Source: Actinomadura xylanilytica (GTDB lineage: Bacteria > Actinomycetota > Actinomycetes > Streptosporangiales > Streptosporangiaceae). Taken from it: a stretch of DNA of 64,000 bases. Of this stretch, positions 1 to 7,888 are shown in pieces. The stretch covers positions 930,001 through 994,000 of the forward strand of contig NZ_JASNWE010000003.1 in NCBI RefSeq assembly GCF_030283145.1, given 5' to 3'. Position numbers and translations under genes: made by a program. The first letter of the stretch is position 1. Every line of letters starts with the position of its first letter. Below the pieces are notes generated by a model. The model made no database searches. It was given only the letters and a program-made list of their open reading frames with translations, and had not been told where the DNA came from.

Positions 1-64
1 GGCCGCACCGTCCAGGCCGGCCCCCGCCGCGCCCGCCGGGGCGTCCCCCTCGCCGTCGTCCTGA
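1..64 (+). CDS. 3' end of a gene cut by the window edge (tentative)
   Basis: Reading from base 2, an open frame of Ala/Pro/Ser-rich codons runs to TGA at 62-64, just before the convergent minus-strand gene that ends at 72. A low-complexity AAPSRPAPAAPAG-type tail is common at the C-termini of actinobacterial proteins. Only 20 codons are visible, so neither function nor reality as a gene can be judged; the convergent layout is the main support. Confidence 0.3.
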   Translation, partial: AAPSRPAPAAPAGASPSPSS

Positions 65-71
65 CCCGCTG

Positions 72-485
72 TCACAGGTCGGGGAGCGGGTCCCGCGGGA
101 GGCTGTCGCGGGCGAACACCTCGGCGTCGGCGGCGTTGATGACCGCGGCGTACTCGTCGTCCACCTCGAACTCGGCGCCGGCGAACTCGAAGGTGGCGCC
201 GGAGCCGGTCTCGACCGGGCCGATGCGGGTGCCCCGCGGGTAGCTGCCCCAGACGCTCTTGGGCGTCCCGCGCGCGAACGGGCCGGTCGAGATCACCGCG
301 ATCTGGTCGCCGGTGACGACGAAGACGAAGGTGCCGCCGCCGCCACCGCCCGCCATCGCCGGGAAGATGTAGCGGATCTCCCCGTCGATCCCGAGGAAAT
401 CGCGGCAGCGGTCGCGGAGCGGGCGTGGCACCGGCAAGGCGGGGCACCTCCCCCGGGTCGGGATGTCGTCGTCCGTCCCAATCAT
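72..485 (-). CDS. small PH-like domain protein of unknown function
   Basis: A 137-residue protein whose ATG lies 10 nt after the stop of the ABC permease, so it is probably the last gene of the export operon. The core, residues ~36-125, alternates short beta-type segments (IRYIFPAM, TFVFVVTGDQIAVIST, TFEFAGAEFEV), which recalls small actinobacterial PH-like/bPH proteins. Catalytic motifs, signal peptide and membrane segment are absent. The Gly-rich stretch at 46-51 is low complexity. Function is unknown; the PH-like call rests on pattern only. Confidence 0.6.
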   Translation of the reverse strand: MIGTDDDIPTRGRCPALPVPRPLRDRCRDFLGIDGEIRYIFPAMAGGGGGGTFVFVVTGDQIAVISTGPFARGTPKSVWGSYPRGTRIGPVETGSGATFEFAGAEFEVDDEYAAVINAADAEVFARDSLPRDPLPDL

Positions 486-495
486 GCACCGGTCG

Positions 496-1692
496 TCAGA
501 CCGTGGCCAGAGCCGTGGTCGGCGGCAGGCGGGCCGCCCGCATCGCCGGGTAGAGGCCCGCCACGGCGCCGATCGCGAGGGTCGCCGCGAGCGCCCCGCC
601 GAGCGCCCACCCCGGCACCACCGGCGGCCACCCCCGGTAGAGCGTGAACCCCACGGTCACCGCCGTCCCGAGCAGCACGCCGGCGACGCCGCCGAACGCC
701 GACAGCAGCAGCGACTCGGCCAGGAACTGCACCCGCACCTGCCCCCGGGTCGCGCCGAGGGACCGGCGCAGCCCGATCTCGCGGCGCCGTTCCAGCACCG
801 AGATCACCATCGTGTTGGCCACCCCGACCCCGCCGACCAGCAGCGCGACCGCGCCGAGCCCGAGCAGCAGGCCGGTGAACGCGCCCGCCGCCGCGGCCCT
901 GGCCTCCAGCGCGTCCGAGGGCCGGCTCACCTGGACCTCCTCGGGGTTCTCCGGGTTGACCGTCCGGGCCAGGACGTCGCGGACGGCGGCCACCGAGGCG
1001 TCCGCCGACCGCTCGTACACGGTCGTCGGACGGCCGCCAAACCCGAGGTGGCGCCGCGCCGCCTCCCAGCCGACCAGCGCCGACCGGTCGATCTCCGGCG
1101 CCAGCCCGGCCGGGTCCAGCACGCCGAGCACGGTGAACCAGCGTCCGCCGAGCCACACCCGTCCGCCCGCCCGGTCGAAGCCGAGCCGCCGCGCGGCCTC
1201 CGAGCCGAGCACCACGCCGGGGTGGCGGGCGGTGCCCGCGTTGAGCCAGCCGCCCGAGCGGACCGTCGCGTCCAGCGTCCGCAGCAGCTCCGGCGTGGCC
1301 GCCTGCACCGCGATGCCCCCGGTCACCTCCTTCGGGATCCGGTCGGTGCGCCGCACCGTGGCATCCGTCGCGCCCGTCGCGCCGACCGCGGTGACCGGCC
1401 CGATCCGGGCGACCATCGCCGGGGCCGACGCGGGCAGCTCGGCGCCCTCGCCGAACAGCGTGTCGCCCGGCGTGACGGTCAGCAGGTTGGTGCCGAGCCG
1501 GTCGATCCGGCGGAGCAGCTCCTCCTTGCTGGACGAGGAGATGCCGATCACCGCGACCATCGTCGCGATGCCGATCGCGATGCCGAGCGCCGACAGCACC
1601 GCCCGCGCCGGCCGGGCGCGCAGCCCGCCAAACCCGACCCGCACCACGTCCCGGCCGCCGAGCCGGGCCGGGGTGAGCCCCGGGGCGCTCAC
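496..1692 (-). CDS. MacB/FtsX-type ABC transporter permease
   Basis: A 398-residue membrane subunit of a MacB-type exporter. An N-terminal helix follows the cytoplasmic start (LSALGIAIGIATMVAVIGI, ~residues 34-52), then a large extracytoplasmic MacB-PCD domain (~60-265) containing LGTNLLTVTPG, then three C-terminal helices (~275-390) with the FtsX-family stretch ERRREIGLRRSLGATRGQV at the ATPase interface. It overlaps the ATPase gene by 4 nt and follows an adaptor gene, so the three form a tripartite pump or mechanotransmission complex. MacB-like systems export peptides, antibiotics or lipoproteins; the substrate here is not evident. The GTG at 1692 overlaps the upstream stop (ATPase stop at 1689-1691). 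Confidence 0.93.
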   Translation of the reverse strand: MSAPGLTPARLGGRDVVRVGFGGLRARPARAVLSALGIAIGIATMVAVIGISSSSKEELLRRIDRLGTNLLTVTPGDTLFGEGAELPASAPAMVARIGPVTAVGATGATDATVRRTDRIPKEVTGGIAVQAATPELLRTLDATVRSGGWLNAGTARHPGVVLGSEAARRLGFDRAGGRVWLGGRWFTVLGVLDPAGLAPEIDRSALVGWEAARRHLGFGGRPTTVYERSADASVAAVRDVLARTVNPENPEEVQVSRPSDALEARAAAAGAFTGLLLGLGAVALLVGGVGVANTMVISVLERRREIGLRRSLGATRGQVRVQFLAESLLLSAFGGVAGVLLGTAVTVGFTLYRGWPPVVPGWALGGALAATLAIGAVAGLYPAMRAARLPPTTALATV

Positions 1693-2357
1693 CGGGCGCC
1701 GTCCACGATCAGCCCGTCGCGGACCCGCACCCGGCGCGGCGCGAGCGCGGCCACCTCCGGGTCGTGCGTGATGATCGCCACCGTGGTGCCGGACCGGTGC
1801 AGGCCGCCGAGCAGCTCCATCACCTCGGCGCCCGCGGCCGAGTCCAGGTTCCCGGTGGGCTCGTCGGCCAGCACCAGGTCGGGCTCGCCGACCACGGCCC
1901 GCGCGACCGCCACCCGCTGCCGCTCGCCGCCCGAGAGCTGGTTCGGCCGATGCCGGACCCGTCCGCCGAGCCCGACCCGGTCCAGCGCCCGCGCGGCCCG
2001 TTCCCGCCGCTCCCTCAGGCCCGCGCCCGCGTAGAGGAGCCCGTCGGCGACGTTGTCGAGCGCACTGACCCCGTCCGCCAGGTGGAACTGCTGGAAGACG
2101 AACCCGATGTGCCGCGCCCGCAGCGCCGACAGCTCCCGGTCGCTCAGCGCCGCGACATCGTGCCCGGCGATCCGGACCGTCCCGGCGGTGGGCCGGTCCA
2201 GCGTCCCGATCATGTGCAGCAGGGTGGACTTGCCCGACCCGGACGGCCCCACGATCGCGGTCAGCTCCCCCTGCGCGACGGCCAGGTCGACGCCGCGCAG
2301 CGCGGCCACCCCGCCCGGATACTCCTTGGTCACCCCGGCCAGCTCGATGATGTTCAC
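1689..2357 (-). CDS. ABC transporter ATP-binding protein (MacB/LolD type)
   Basis: A 222-residue ATPase energising the permease encoded just downstream. Walker A is GPSGSGKST at residues 37-45, the signature is LSGGERQRVAVARA and Walker B is LVLADEPTGNLDS, all intact. The start is GTG at 2357 (VNIIELAGVTKEYPGG), chosen because the family begins directly with this beta-strand and because it overlaps the adaptor stop in a GTGA. The same frame stays open far upstream through the adaptor gene, but that stretch is Arg/Gly-rich out-of-frame translation. Confidence 0.95.
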   Translation of the reverse strand: MNIIELAGVTKEYPGGVAALRGVDLAVAQGELTAIVGPSGSGKSTLLHMIGTLDRPTAGTVRIAGHDVAALSDRELSALRARHIGFVFQQFHLADGVSALDNVADGLLYAGAGLRERRERAARALDRVGLGGRVRHRPNQLSGGERQRVAVARAVVGEPDLVLADEPTGNLDSAAGAEVMELLGGLHRSGTTVAIITHDPEVAALAPRRVRVRDGLIVDGAR

Positions 2358-3397
2358 GTGGCGGGCACCCCGACCTTCATGCCCGCGCGGACCGCGCCGC
2401 CGACCTCGACCCGTCCGCCGCCGAAGGCCCCCGTGGTCACCGGCACGATCCGGCGTGCCGAGCCCTCCACGACCTCCACCCCGAAGCCGCCCTCGCGCAG
2501 CGCCAGCAGCGCCTCGACCGGCACCGACAGCACGCCCTCGCGGCGCTCGCTCTCCAGCGCGACCGTGACCGGCGCCTGGTCCAGCCCGCCGCCCGCGCCC
2601 TTCACCAGCGTGATCTCGACGTCCAGGGTGGTCTTGGCGTCCTGCCCGGTCCCGGTCCTGCGCGCCACCGAGCCCACTTCGGAGATCCGCCCCTCCGCGC
2701 CCTTCCCGCCGGGCAGCTCGACGCCCACCCTGGCACCCTTGCGCGCCAGGTCCTGCTTGCCGGCGTCCAGATCCAGGTGGACGACCTGGCGGGTGCCCGT
2801 CACGGTCAGCACCGGCTGCCCGCCCGCGGTCCGCGCCCCCTCCGGGGCCCGCACCTCCTTCACCCGCACGGCCCCGGGCAGGAACACCACCTGCGCCGCG
2901 TCCACCGAGCCGCTCTCCGCGAGCCCCCGGTCGTCCTGCCACTCCCGGACGGCGTCCGCCGTCGCCCCGGTGAACTCCTCGTCCACCGTCAGGCCGCCCC
3001 CGTAGCCGAGAGCCCGCAGGTTCCGTTCGAGCTGCTCCACGTCCACGCCGCCGGACACGCCGCGCGCCAGCGTCCGGTACATCGGCACGGCGCCGTACAT
3101 CAGGGTCACCGGCTCGCCGTCCACCCGCAGCAGGGTCCTGCCGCGCTTGACGGTCCGTCCCTCCTTGGGCGCCGCGGTGACCGTGCCGGACGCCCCCGTC
3201 CGCACCTGCCGCTCGTCCTCAAAGGTGAGCGTCCCGTCGACCTTCTCCGAATCCACGAGGTCGCCCCTGGACACCGTCGCGGTGCCGAGCGCCGCAGCAT
3301 GCGCCTCGCCGCCGCCCCCTCCCCCGCTCAGCGCCACCGCCGCGCCACCCGCCGCCACCACGGTCACGGCGGCCCCGACCACCAGCACCTTCCTCAT
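2354..3397 (-). CDS. HlyD-like adaptor (membrane fusion) protein with peptidoglycan-binding domain
   Basis: A 347-residue periplasmic-adaptor-like protein. A signal anchor occupies residues ~4-24 (VLVVGAAVTVVAAGGAAVAL). A lipoyl/barrel-sandwich half follows (GTLTFEDERQVRTGASGTV), then a putative peptidoglycan_binding_1 motif (EQLERNLRALGYGG...TADAVREWQDDRGL, ~105-145), then the second barrel and C-terminal beta domain. Actinobacterial adaptors of MacB-type pumps often carry this insertion, presumably to contact the wall in place of an outer-membrane channel. ATG at 3397 overlaps the lipoprotein stop (ATGA); an upstream in-frame start would add residues without a signal sequence. Confidence 0.88.
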   Translation of the reverse strand: MRKVLVVGAAVTVVAAGGAAVALSGGGGGGEAHAAALGTATVSRGDLVDSEKVDGTLTFEDERQVRTGASGTVTAAPKEGRTVKRGRTLLRVDGEPVTLMYGAVPMYRTLARGVSGGVDVEQLERNLRALGYGGGLTVDEEFTGATADAVREWQDDRGLAESGSVDAAQVVFLPGAVRVKEVRAPEGARTAGGQPVLTVTGTRQVVHLDLDAGKQDLARKGARVGVELPGGKGAEGRISEVGSVARRTGTGQDAKTTLDVEITLVKGAGGGLDQAPVTVALESERREGVLSVPVEALLALREGGFGVEVVEGSARRIVPVTTGAFGGGRVEVGGAVRAGMKVGVPAT

Positions 3398-3912
3398 CGT
3401 CCGCCCGCTCCGGCCAGGACGCCCTTGCACGCCTTGCCCGCCTTCTCGACCTTCGCCCGGTCACCGGCCTGCGCCGGCAACGCCATCCCCCCGTCGGGCT
3501 TCGGGTCGGGCATGTCCACCCCGTTCTTCCGCATGCACTGGGCGAACTTGATGTACTGATCCCGGACCTTGGGATCCTTCATGTCCGGCATCTTCCCGCC
3601 GGCCTGCAAGTACGGCTGGCACTTCTTCATCGCCGCCTGCAACGCGGCCCGGTCGGTCCCCTTCCCACCCAGCCGCATCGTCTGGCCGGCGCCCCCACTC
3701 CCCGGATCGGGCACATCGACCCCGTTCTGCCGCATGCACTGCGCGAACTTCAACCGCGCGTCCTCCGGGCTCAGCGACTTCGACGGAGCCGCCGAGGCCC
3801 CCTTGGCCCCCGTCCCCCCGGCGCTGGCGACCCCACCACCCCCGTCCCCTCCCCCACAACCCGCAACCCCCAGCAGCACCGGCACCACGAGAACCCACAC
3901 CCGACCCCGCAT
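3394..3912 (-). CDS. secreted lipoprotein with two CMRxNGVDxPDP repeats
   Basis: A 172-residue predicted lipoprotein: signal peptide 1-18 with lipobox GVAGC (Cys19). After a Gly/Ala/Ser linker come two copies of a ~65-residue unit, each opening with KFAQCMR(Q/K)NGVD(V/M)PDP (from F56 and F123) and each holding a second Cys (C59/C98 and C126/C162). It is the first gene of the exporter operon and overlaps the adaptor gene by 4 nt. Similar small lipoproteins accompany MacB-like pumps in actinobacteria, so it may be an accessory or substrate-binding partner; its biochemical role is unknown to me. ATG at 3912 is favoured because the signal peptide begins there. Confidence 0.85.
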   Translation of the reverse strand: MRGRVWVLVVPVLLGVAGCGGGDGGGGVASAGGTGAKGASAAPSKSLSPEDARLKFAQCMRQNGVDVPDPGSGGAGQTMRLGGKGTDRAALQAAMKKCQPYLQAGGKMPDMKDPKVRDQYIKFAQCMRKNGVDMPDPKPDGGMALPAQAGDRAKVEKAGKACKGVLAGAGGR

Positions 3913-4061
3913 AGCTCCCTCTCCGCCAGGGCCACACACCCCGACAAGAAGCCATCACACCCACCCCAGGGTTAAACGTGCATTAGCCGTGCCGCCTCCG
4001 GCGAGGTCCGCGGCGGCACTCTGCCTCGCCTCGCAACAGAACACACATGCGTGCTCCGGCC

Positions 4062-4667
4062 CTAGACGAGTTCGAACTCCCAGACCTCCATCGGTGGATC
4101 CGGCCGGTAGTCGTGCTCGAGCCACTCCCGCAACTTCTGTGCGGCTCGACGTTCGGCGTGGCTCGCGTCGGCCGGTGTCCCGTCCGAATCGACCTTCAGC
4201 ACATTGGCGAACACCGTGACGACATCCTCCGGCAGGGATCCACCCTCGACCAGATAGGGCACATAATCGATCCCCTCCAGTACTTCCGGGGCGAGAGTGC
4301 CGCGTCCAAGCTTGCGGGCGAACGCCACGACCGCGTCCTTCCATCCTTCATCGAACCCTGAGAGACGAAGCCCGGCATCGCTCAGCGGAGGGGCCTCATA
4401 GCGTGCCGGGTCGCACTCAGCCGCGAGCCACGCTCTTACCCGGTCGTCGTCAGCGCGTGAATCCACCCCTTCGTCATCCAGCGGACGGTGATAGTCGTCG
4501 AGCAAGATGGCGAACAACCGCCCGACCGTGTCGTCATAACGCGTGACGACCTCGTCGTAGTCGAGGCAGTCATACCCGGGGCAGAGCAGCGTGCCGTTAC
4601 CCAAGTAATAGGCGAAGTGCCGCAAATCGCTCCGCAAGCCGGGTGGAAGTTGTCGTATGCCACTCAC
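4062..4667 (-). CDS. hypothetical acidic protein
   Basis: A 201-residue cytosolic protein, rich in Asp/Glu, not recognised. It opens with PPGLRSDLRHFAYYLGNG, then CPGYDCLDYDEVVTRYDDTVGRLFAILLDDYHRP, and ends in EWLEHDYRPDPPMEVWEFELV. Helices predominate by eye; there is no signal peptide or membrane segment. Base composition is less GC-rich than the neighbours, suggesting later arrival. GTG at 4667 sits 6 nt after a TGTAAT box, so the message may be leaderless. Such small acidic proteins are often immunity-like, but nothing visible proves this. Confidence 0.65.
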   Translation of the reverse strand: MSGIRQLPPGLRSDLRHFAYYLGNGTLLCPGYDCLDYDEVVTRYDDTVGRLFAILLDDYHRPLDDEGVDSRADDDRVRAWLAAECDPARYEAPPLSDAGLRLSGFDEGWKDAVVAFARKLGRGTLAPEVLEGIDYVPYLVEGGSLPEDVVTVFANVLKVDSDGTPADASHAERRAAQKLREWLEHDYRPDPPMEVWEFELV

Positions 4668-4990
4668 CGCATGATTACACCAGCCGACGGACGTGGCCGG
4701 TTCCCGACCTTGCCGTTGTCCTGGGCTGTGGGGCGGTCAGCGTCGCCAGAGGTAGTGGTGCGCCACGCTCGCACCAGGCCCGTCGCCGCGGGCCCGTTCA
4801 CCCGCGACGACGATCCGGGGCATTGGTGCTGGTGTGTTCCGGGAGTGTGTCCGAAGACTCGGCGGAAGACGGCTATGAAGGCGCTGGCCGTCGACCAGCC
4901 GCAGGTGTGCGCCACGGTGGTCACCGGGGTGTCCTCGGCCAGCAGGAGCAGGGCGTGGTGGAGGCGCAGCTGGGTGCGCCATTGGGGCTG
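4664..4990 (-). pseudogene. AraC-family regulator, C-terminal stub only
   Basis: The minus-strand frame reads RTQLRLHHALLLLAEDTPV, then TTVAHTCGWSTASAFIAVF and RRVFGHTPGTHQ. This is the second helix-turn-helix of an AraC-type DNA-binding domain, including the GW-S-SAF-F-FG-TP hallmark. The similarity stops abruptly at ~4990, where plus-strand MFS homology begins; the sensor domain and the first part of the HTH are missing and no start codon lies in a sensible place. The tail runs to a stop overlapping the start of the next gene (GTGA). It is a truncated gene, presumably non-functional. Confidence 0.75.
4674..4679 (-). promoter_or_regulatory. candidate -10 box of a leaderless promoter
   Basis: TGTAAT on the minus strand ends 6 nt before the GTG at 4667, the spacing expected when transcription starts at the start codon. 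No convincing -35 was found at 17-18 bp. Confidence 0.4.
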
Positions 4991-5287
4991 ACGTCCGTCG
5001 GCCTCTACGTCCCCTTCTCGCTCCAGGTCACGCTCGGCCAGGACTACCTTCCCAGCCGCATCGGCACCGCCAGCGGCATCACGCTCGGGCTGACCGTCAG
5101 CGTCGGCGGCCTGGCCGGCCCCCTCATCGGCGGGGTCGCCGACGCCGCCTCCCTCCAGGTGGCGCTCGCGCCGCTGATCGTGATGCCCGCGCTGAGCTGG
5201 CTGCTGTTCCGGACGCTGCCCGAGCCCGGTACCGCCGAGGCCGGTCCGGTCGGCATCAGCAGCCCGGCCGGAGAGTTCCGGGCGTGA
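4985..5287 (+). pseudogene. MFS transporter (fosmidomycin-resistance type), C-terminal stub only
   Basis: From ~4989 the frame reads VGLYVPFSLQVTLGQDYLP, SRIGTASGITLGLTVSVGG and LAGPLIGGVADAASLQ and ends at 5287. This matches the last third (about three helices) of MFS drug pumps of the Fsr/fosmidomycin-resistance group. The N-terminal nine or so helices are absent; the ORF only stays open upstream because it crosses antisense AraC sequence. Together with the AraC stub it marks a deletion that removed two divergent 5' ends and their shared promoter. Confidence 0.75.
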
Positions 5288-5310
5288 CCCCCGGACGGGA
5301 GGATGGGGGG

Positions 5311-5856
5311 ATGTCGAAGATCGAGATGCTGGTGGTCTGCGGGGCTGCGGGCGTGGGGAAGACGGTGACCGGGTTCGAGGTCGGGCACCGGCTCGCCGAG
5401 CTGGACGTGGCGCACGCGATGATCGATTCGGACGAGCTGGACCGGGTGCATCCGTGGCCGCCGGCCGGGCTCGGGCCCGGGGAGCTGTCGCGGCGCAACC
5501 TGGCGGCGCTCTGGGGGAACTTCGCCGGGCTGGGGCACACCCGGCTCATCGTCATGGGGGTGTTCGCGGAGCTGACCGCGGATCTGGAGTGGATCACGGC
5601 GGCGGTGCCGGGGGCGGACGTGACGGCGGTGCGGCTGACCGCGGGGCTGCCCGCGCTGGCCGAACGGATCGAGCGGCGGGAGATCGGGTCGGGGGCGCAG
5701 GCGCAGCTCGCCAGGACGACGGCGCAGCTCGCGGTGATCGCGCGGTCCGATCCGCCGGGGACGCTCACGCTCGACACGACGGCCGGGACCGTCGGCGCGA
5801 CGGCGGAGCGGATCCTGGAGGTCTGGCCGCGCGGGATCCATCAGCCGGGTGGCTGA
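5311..5856 (+). CDS. P-loop NTPase, adenylylsulfate/shikimate-kinase-like
   Basis: A 181-residue protein with a perfect N-terminal Walker A, GAAGVGKT (residues ~11-18), followed by GFEVGHRL, a DSDELDRVHPWPP segment typical of small-molecule kinase folds (acceptor-site Asp), and VRLTAGLPALAERIERREIGSG, which resembles the lid of gluconate-kinase-like and AAA_18 proteins. The substrate cannot be told. ATG at 5311 is preferred to the earlier GTG because the P-loop strand starts there and a GGGAGG lies upstream. It stands alone between the MFS stub and the two-component operon. Confidence 0.75.
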   Translation: MSKIEMLVVCGAAGVGKTVTGFEVGHRLAELDVAHAMIDSDELDRVHPWPPAGLGPGELSRRNLAALWGNFAGLGHTRLIVMGVFAELTADLEWITAAVPGADVTAVRLTAGLPALAERIERREIGSGAQAQLARTTAQLAVIARSDPPGTLTLDTTAGTVGATAERILEVWPRGIHQPGG

Positions 5857-5922
5857 GCCCGGCTTACCCCGGTTTAACGTCCGCTCCTCCATGCTCGGGC
5901 GAACAGGCCGGGAGGGGGGCGG

Positions 5923-6576
5923 ATGCGCGTACTGATCGTCGAGGACGAGCGGGTGCTGGCGGACACGATCGCCGAGGGGCTGCGCGAGGAGGCGATGGCC
6001 GTCGACGTGGTCTACGACGGCGACGCCGCGCTGGAGCGCGCCGCGTACACCGAGTACGACGTGATCGTGCTGGACCGGGACCTGCCCACGGTGCACGGCG
6101 ACGAGGTGTGCCGCGACCTGGTGGGACGGCGGCACGCCGGGCGGATCCTGATGCTGACCGCCGCAGGCGAGGTGGACGAGCGGGTGGACGGCTTGGCGCT
6201 CGGCGCCGACGACTACCTGCCCAAGCCGTTCGTGTTCGGCGAGCTGGTCGCGCGGGTGCGGGCGCTGTCGCGCAGGTCGGGGCTGCCGGTGCCGCCCGTC
6301 CTGGAGCGGCGCGGGATCCGGCTGGACCCGCACCGGCGCCGGGTCGCGCGGGAGGGCCGGGAGCTGCGGCTCACCAAGAAGGAGTTCACCGTGCTGGAGG
6401 AGCTGCTGCGCGCCGAGGGCGGGGTGGTGAGCGCCGAGCGGCTGCTGGAGCACGCCTGGGACGAGAACATCGACCCGTTCAGCAACATCGTCCGGGTCAC
6501 CATGGCGACGCTGCGCCGCAAGCTGGGCGGCCCGCCGCTGATCGAGACCGTGACCGGATCGGGGTACCGGCTGTGA
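5923..6576 (+). CDS. OmpR-family response regulator
   Basis: A 217-residue two-component regulator. The receiver domain (~1-115) has the acidic pair ED at 7-8, phospho-acceptor D51 in IVLDRDLP, and the Lys of PKPF near 105. The winged-helix DNA-binding domain (~125-217) carries LTKKEFTVLEELLRAEGGVVS and NIVRVTMATLRRKLG. The next gene is its histidine kinase, overlapped by 4 nt, so they are one operon. A strong purine-rich RBS (GGGAGGGGGG) precedes the ATG. It resembles CutR/TcrA-type regulators; the stimulus is unknown. Confidence 0.95.
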   Translation: MRVLIVEDERVLADTIAEGLREEAMAVDVVYDGDAALERAAYTEYDVIVLDRDLPTVHGDEVCRDLVGRRHAGRILMLTAAGEVDERVDGLALGADDYLPKPFVFGELVARVRALSRRSGLPVPPVLERRGIRLDPHRRRVAREGRELRLTKKEFTVLEELLRAEGGVVSAERLLEHAWDENIDPFSNIVRVTMATLRRKLGGPPLIETVTGSGYRL

Positions 6577-7826
6577 CGGTGCGGCTGAGCGTGCGGGCCC
6601 GGCTGACGCTGGTGTACGGGTCGCTGTTCCTGGTGACGGCGAGCGCGCTGGTCGCGGTGACGTACCTGCTCACGGTGCGCGCGATGGAGACGCGGCTGAC
6701 CTCCGCGCCGATCTCGCGGGCGGCGACCACGCAGCTCGTCCGGCCCGCGGTGCCCCTGGACCGGATCGAGGGGCTGCTGGCGGTGAAGGCCACGGCGGAG
6801 CGGCAGCTCGACCGGCAGAAGCACGACGTCCTGGAGCAGCTCTTGCAGAGCTCGCTGGTGCTGCTGCTGGTGCTGGGGGTCGTCGGGGTCGGCATCGGGT
6901 ACGTGGTGGCGGGGCGGCTGCTCCGGCCGCTGCACACGGTCACCGCGACGGCGCGGCGGCTGTCGGAGAGCAACCTGCACGAGCGGATCGCGCTGGCGGG
7001 CCCGCAGGACGAGATCAAGGACCTGGCCGACACCTTCGACCGGATGCTCGACCGGCTGCACCGCGCGTTCGACTCGCAGCGGCGGTTCGTGGCGAACGCC
7101 TCGCACGAGCTGCGGACGCCGCTGACCATCAACCGGACGGTGCTGGAGGTCGCGCTGGCGAGCCGGAGGAGCCCGCCGGAGACCAAGGTGCTGGCCGACG
7201 TGCTGCTCGGCAACACCGCGCGGCACGAGCGGCTGATCGAGGGGCTGCTCCTGCTCGCCCGGTCCGAGCGCGAGCTCCAGACCAGGGCCGGCACGCCCCT
7301 GGCGGACGTGGTGACCAGCGCGCTCGACCAGGTGGACGGGCTGTCGGACGAGATCGACGTGGAGGCGCGCCTCGGGCCCGCCGCGGTGGCGGGCGACCCG
7401 GTGCTGCTGGAGCGCTGCGCGGTCAACCTGCTGGAGAACGCGCTGAAGTACAACGTGCCGGGCGGGCGGGTCTGGATCAGGACGGGTGAGCGGGACGGCA
7501 TGGCGGTGCTGCGGGTGGCCAACACGGGACGGCCCGTCCCCTCCTACGAGCTGGACACGATCTTCGAGCCGTTCCGCCGGCTCCGCGCCGACCGGGTCGG
7601 GTCGGCGGACGGGGCGGGGCTCGGGCTGTCGATCGTCCGGGCGGTGGTGACGGCGCACGGCGGGACGGTCGAGACGGTGGCGCGCGAGGACGGCGGCCTG
7701 GCCATCACCGTCCGGATCCCGGCGGCGCCGGTGGACGCGGGCGTGCCCGTCCCCTCGGGCCGGTCCGCCCCTGGCGGACGAGGGCCCGGGGATCCCGGCC
7801 CCGGGTCAGTGGTTACTGACGAGTAG
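6573..7826 (+). CDS. sensor histidine kinase
   Basis: A 417-residue membrane kinase. TM1 is ~10-33 (LTLVYGSLFLVTASALVAV), a short extracytoplasmic loop of ~55 residues follows, TM2 is ~92-114, then HAMP (~112-165), HisKA with H178 in FVANASHELRTPLT, and HATPase_c with N (LLENALKYN), G1 (VLRVANTGRP) and G2 (GAGLGLSIVRAVVTAHGG) boxes. GTG at 6573 overlaps the regulator stop. The stop codon TAG lies inside the first operator-like repeat of the downstream fad operon. The short sensor loop suggests membrane or small-ligand sensing. Confidence 0.95.
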   Translation: MTVRLSVRARLTLVYGSLFLVTASALVAVTYLLTVRAMETRLTSAPISRAATTQLVRPAVPLDRIEGLLAVKATAERQLDRQKHDVLEQLLQSSLVLLLVLGVVGVGIGYVVAGRLLRPLHTVTATARRLSESNLHERIALAGPQDEIKDLADTFDRMLDRLHRAFDSQRRFVANASHELRTPLTINRTVLEVALASRRSPPETKVLADVLLGNTARHERLIEGLLLLARSERELQTRAGTPLADVVTSALDQVDGLSDEIDVEARLGPAAVAGDPVLLERCAVNLLENALKYNVPGGRVWIRTGERDGMAVLRVANTGRPVPSYELDTIFEPFRRLRADRVGSADGAGLGLSIVRAVVTAHGGTVETVAREDGGLAITVRIPAAPVDAGVPVPSGRSAPGGRGPGDPGPGSVVTDE

Positions 7827-7850
7827 AATGAGCGGGTTACCAGCGAGTAG
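7813..7850 (+). promoter_or_regulatory. two operator-like repeats upstream of fadA-fadB
   Basis: TTACTGACGAGTAG (7813-7826) and TTACCAGCGAGTAG (7837-7850) are near-identical, 24 bp apart start to start, and each is an imperfect inverted repeat (TTAC...GTAG). They lie 39-76 bp before the fadA start. Actinobacterial beta-oxidation operons are usually controlled by TetR-family acyl-CoA-responsive repressors at TTAC-type palindromes, so these are good operator candidates; no regulator gene lies alongside. Confidence 0.55.
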
Positions 7851-7888
7851 CGTCACTCTCGACCACCACCGCTCCAGAAGGGACGACC

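Noticed and set aside
463..2034. Plus-strand frame of 523 codons across the ABC genes
   Set aside because: Antisense to intact permease and ATPase motifs; low-complexity Arg/Pro/His composition.
4068..4086. GAGTTCGAACTCCC resembling a tRNA T-arm
   Set aside because: It lies in the 3' end of the 4062-4667 gene; no acceptor, D or anticodon stems are found around it.
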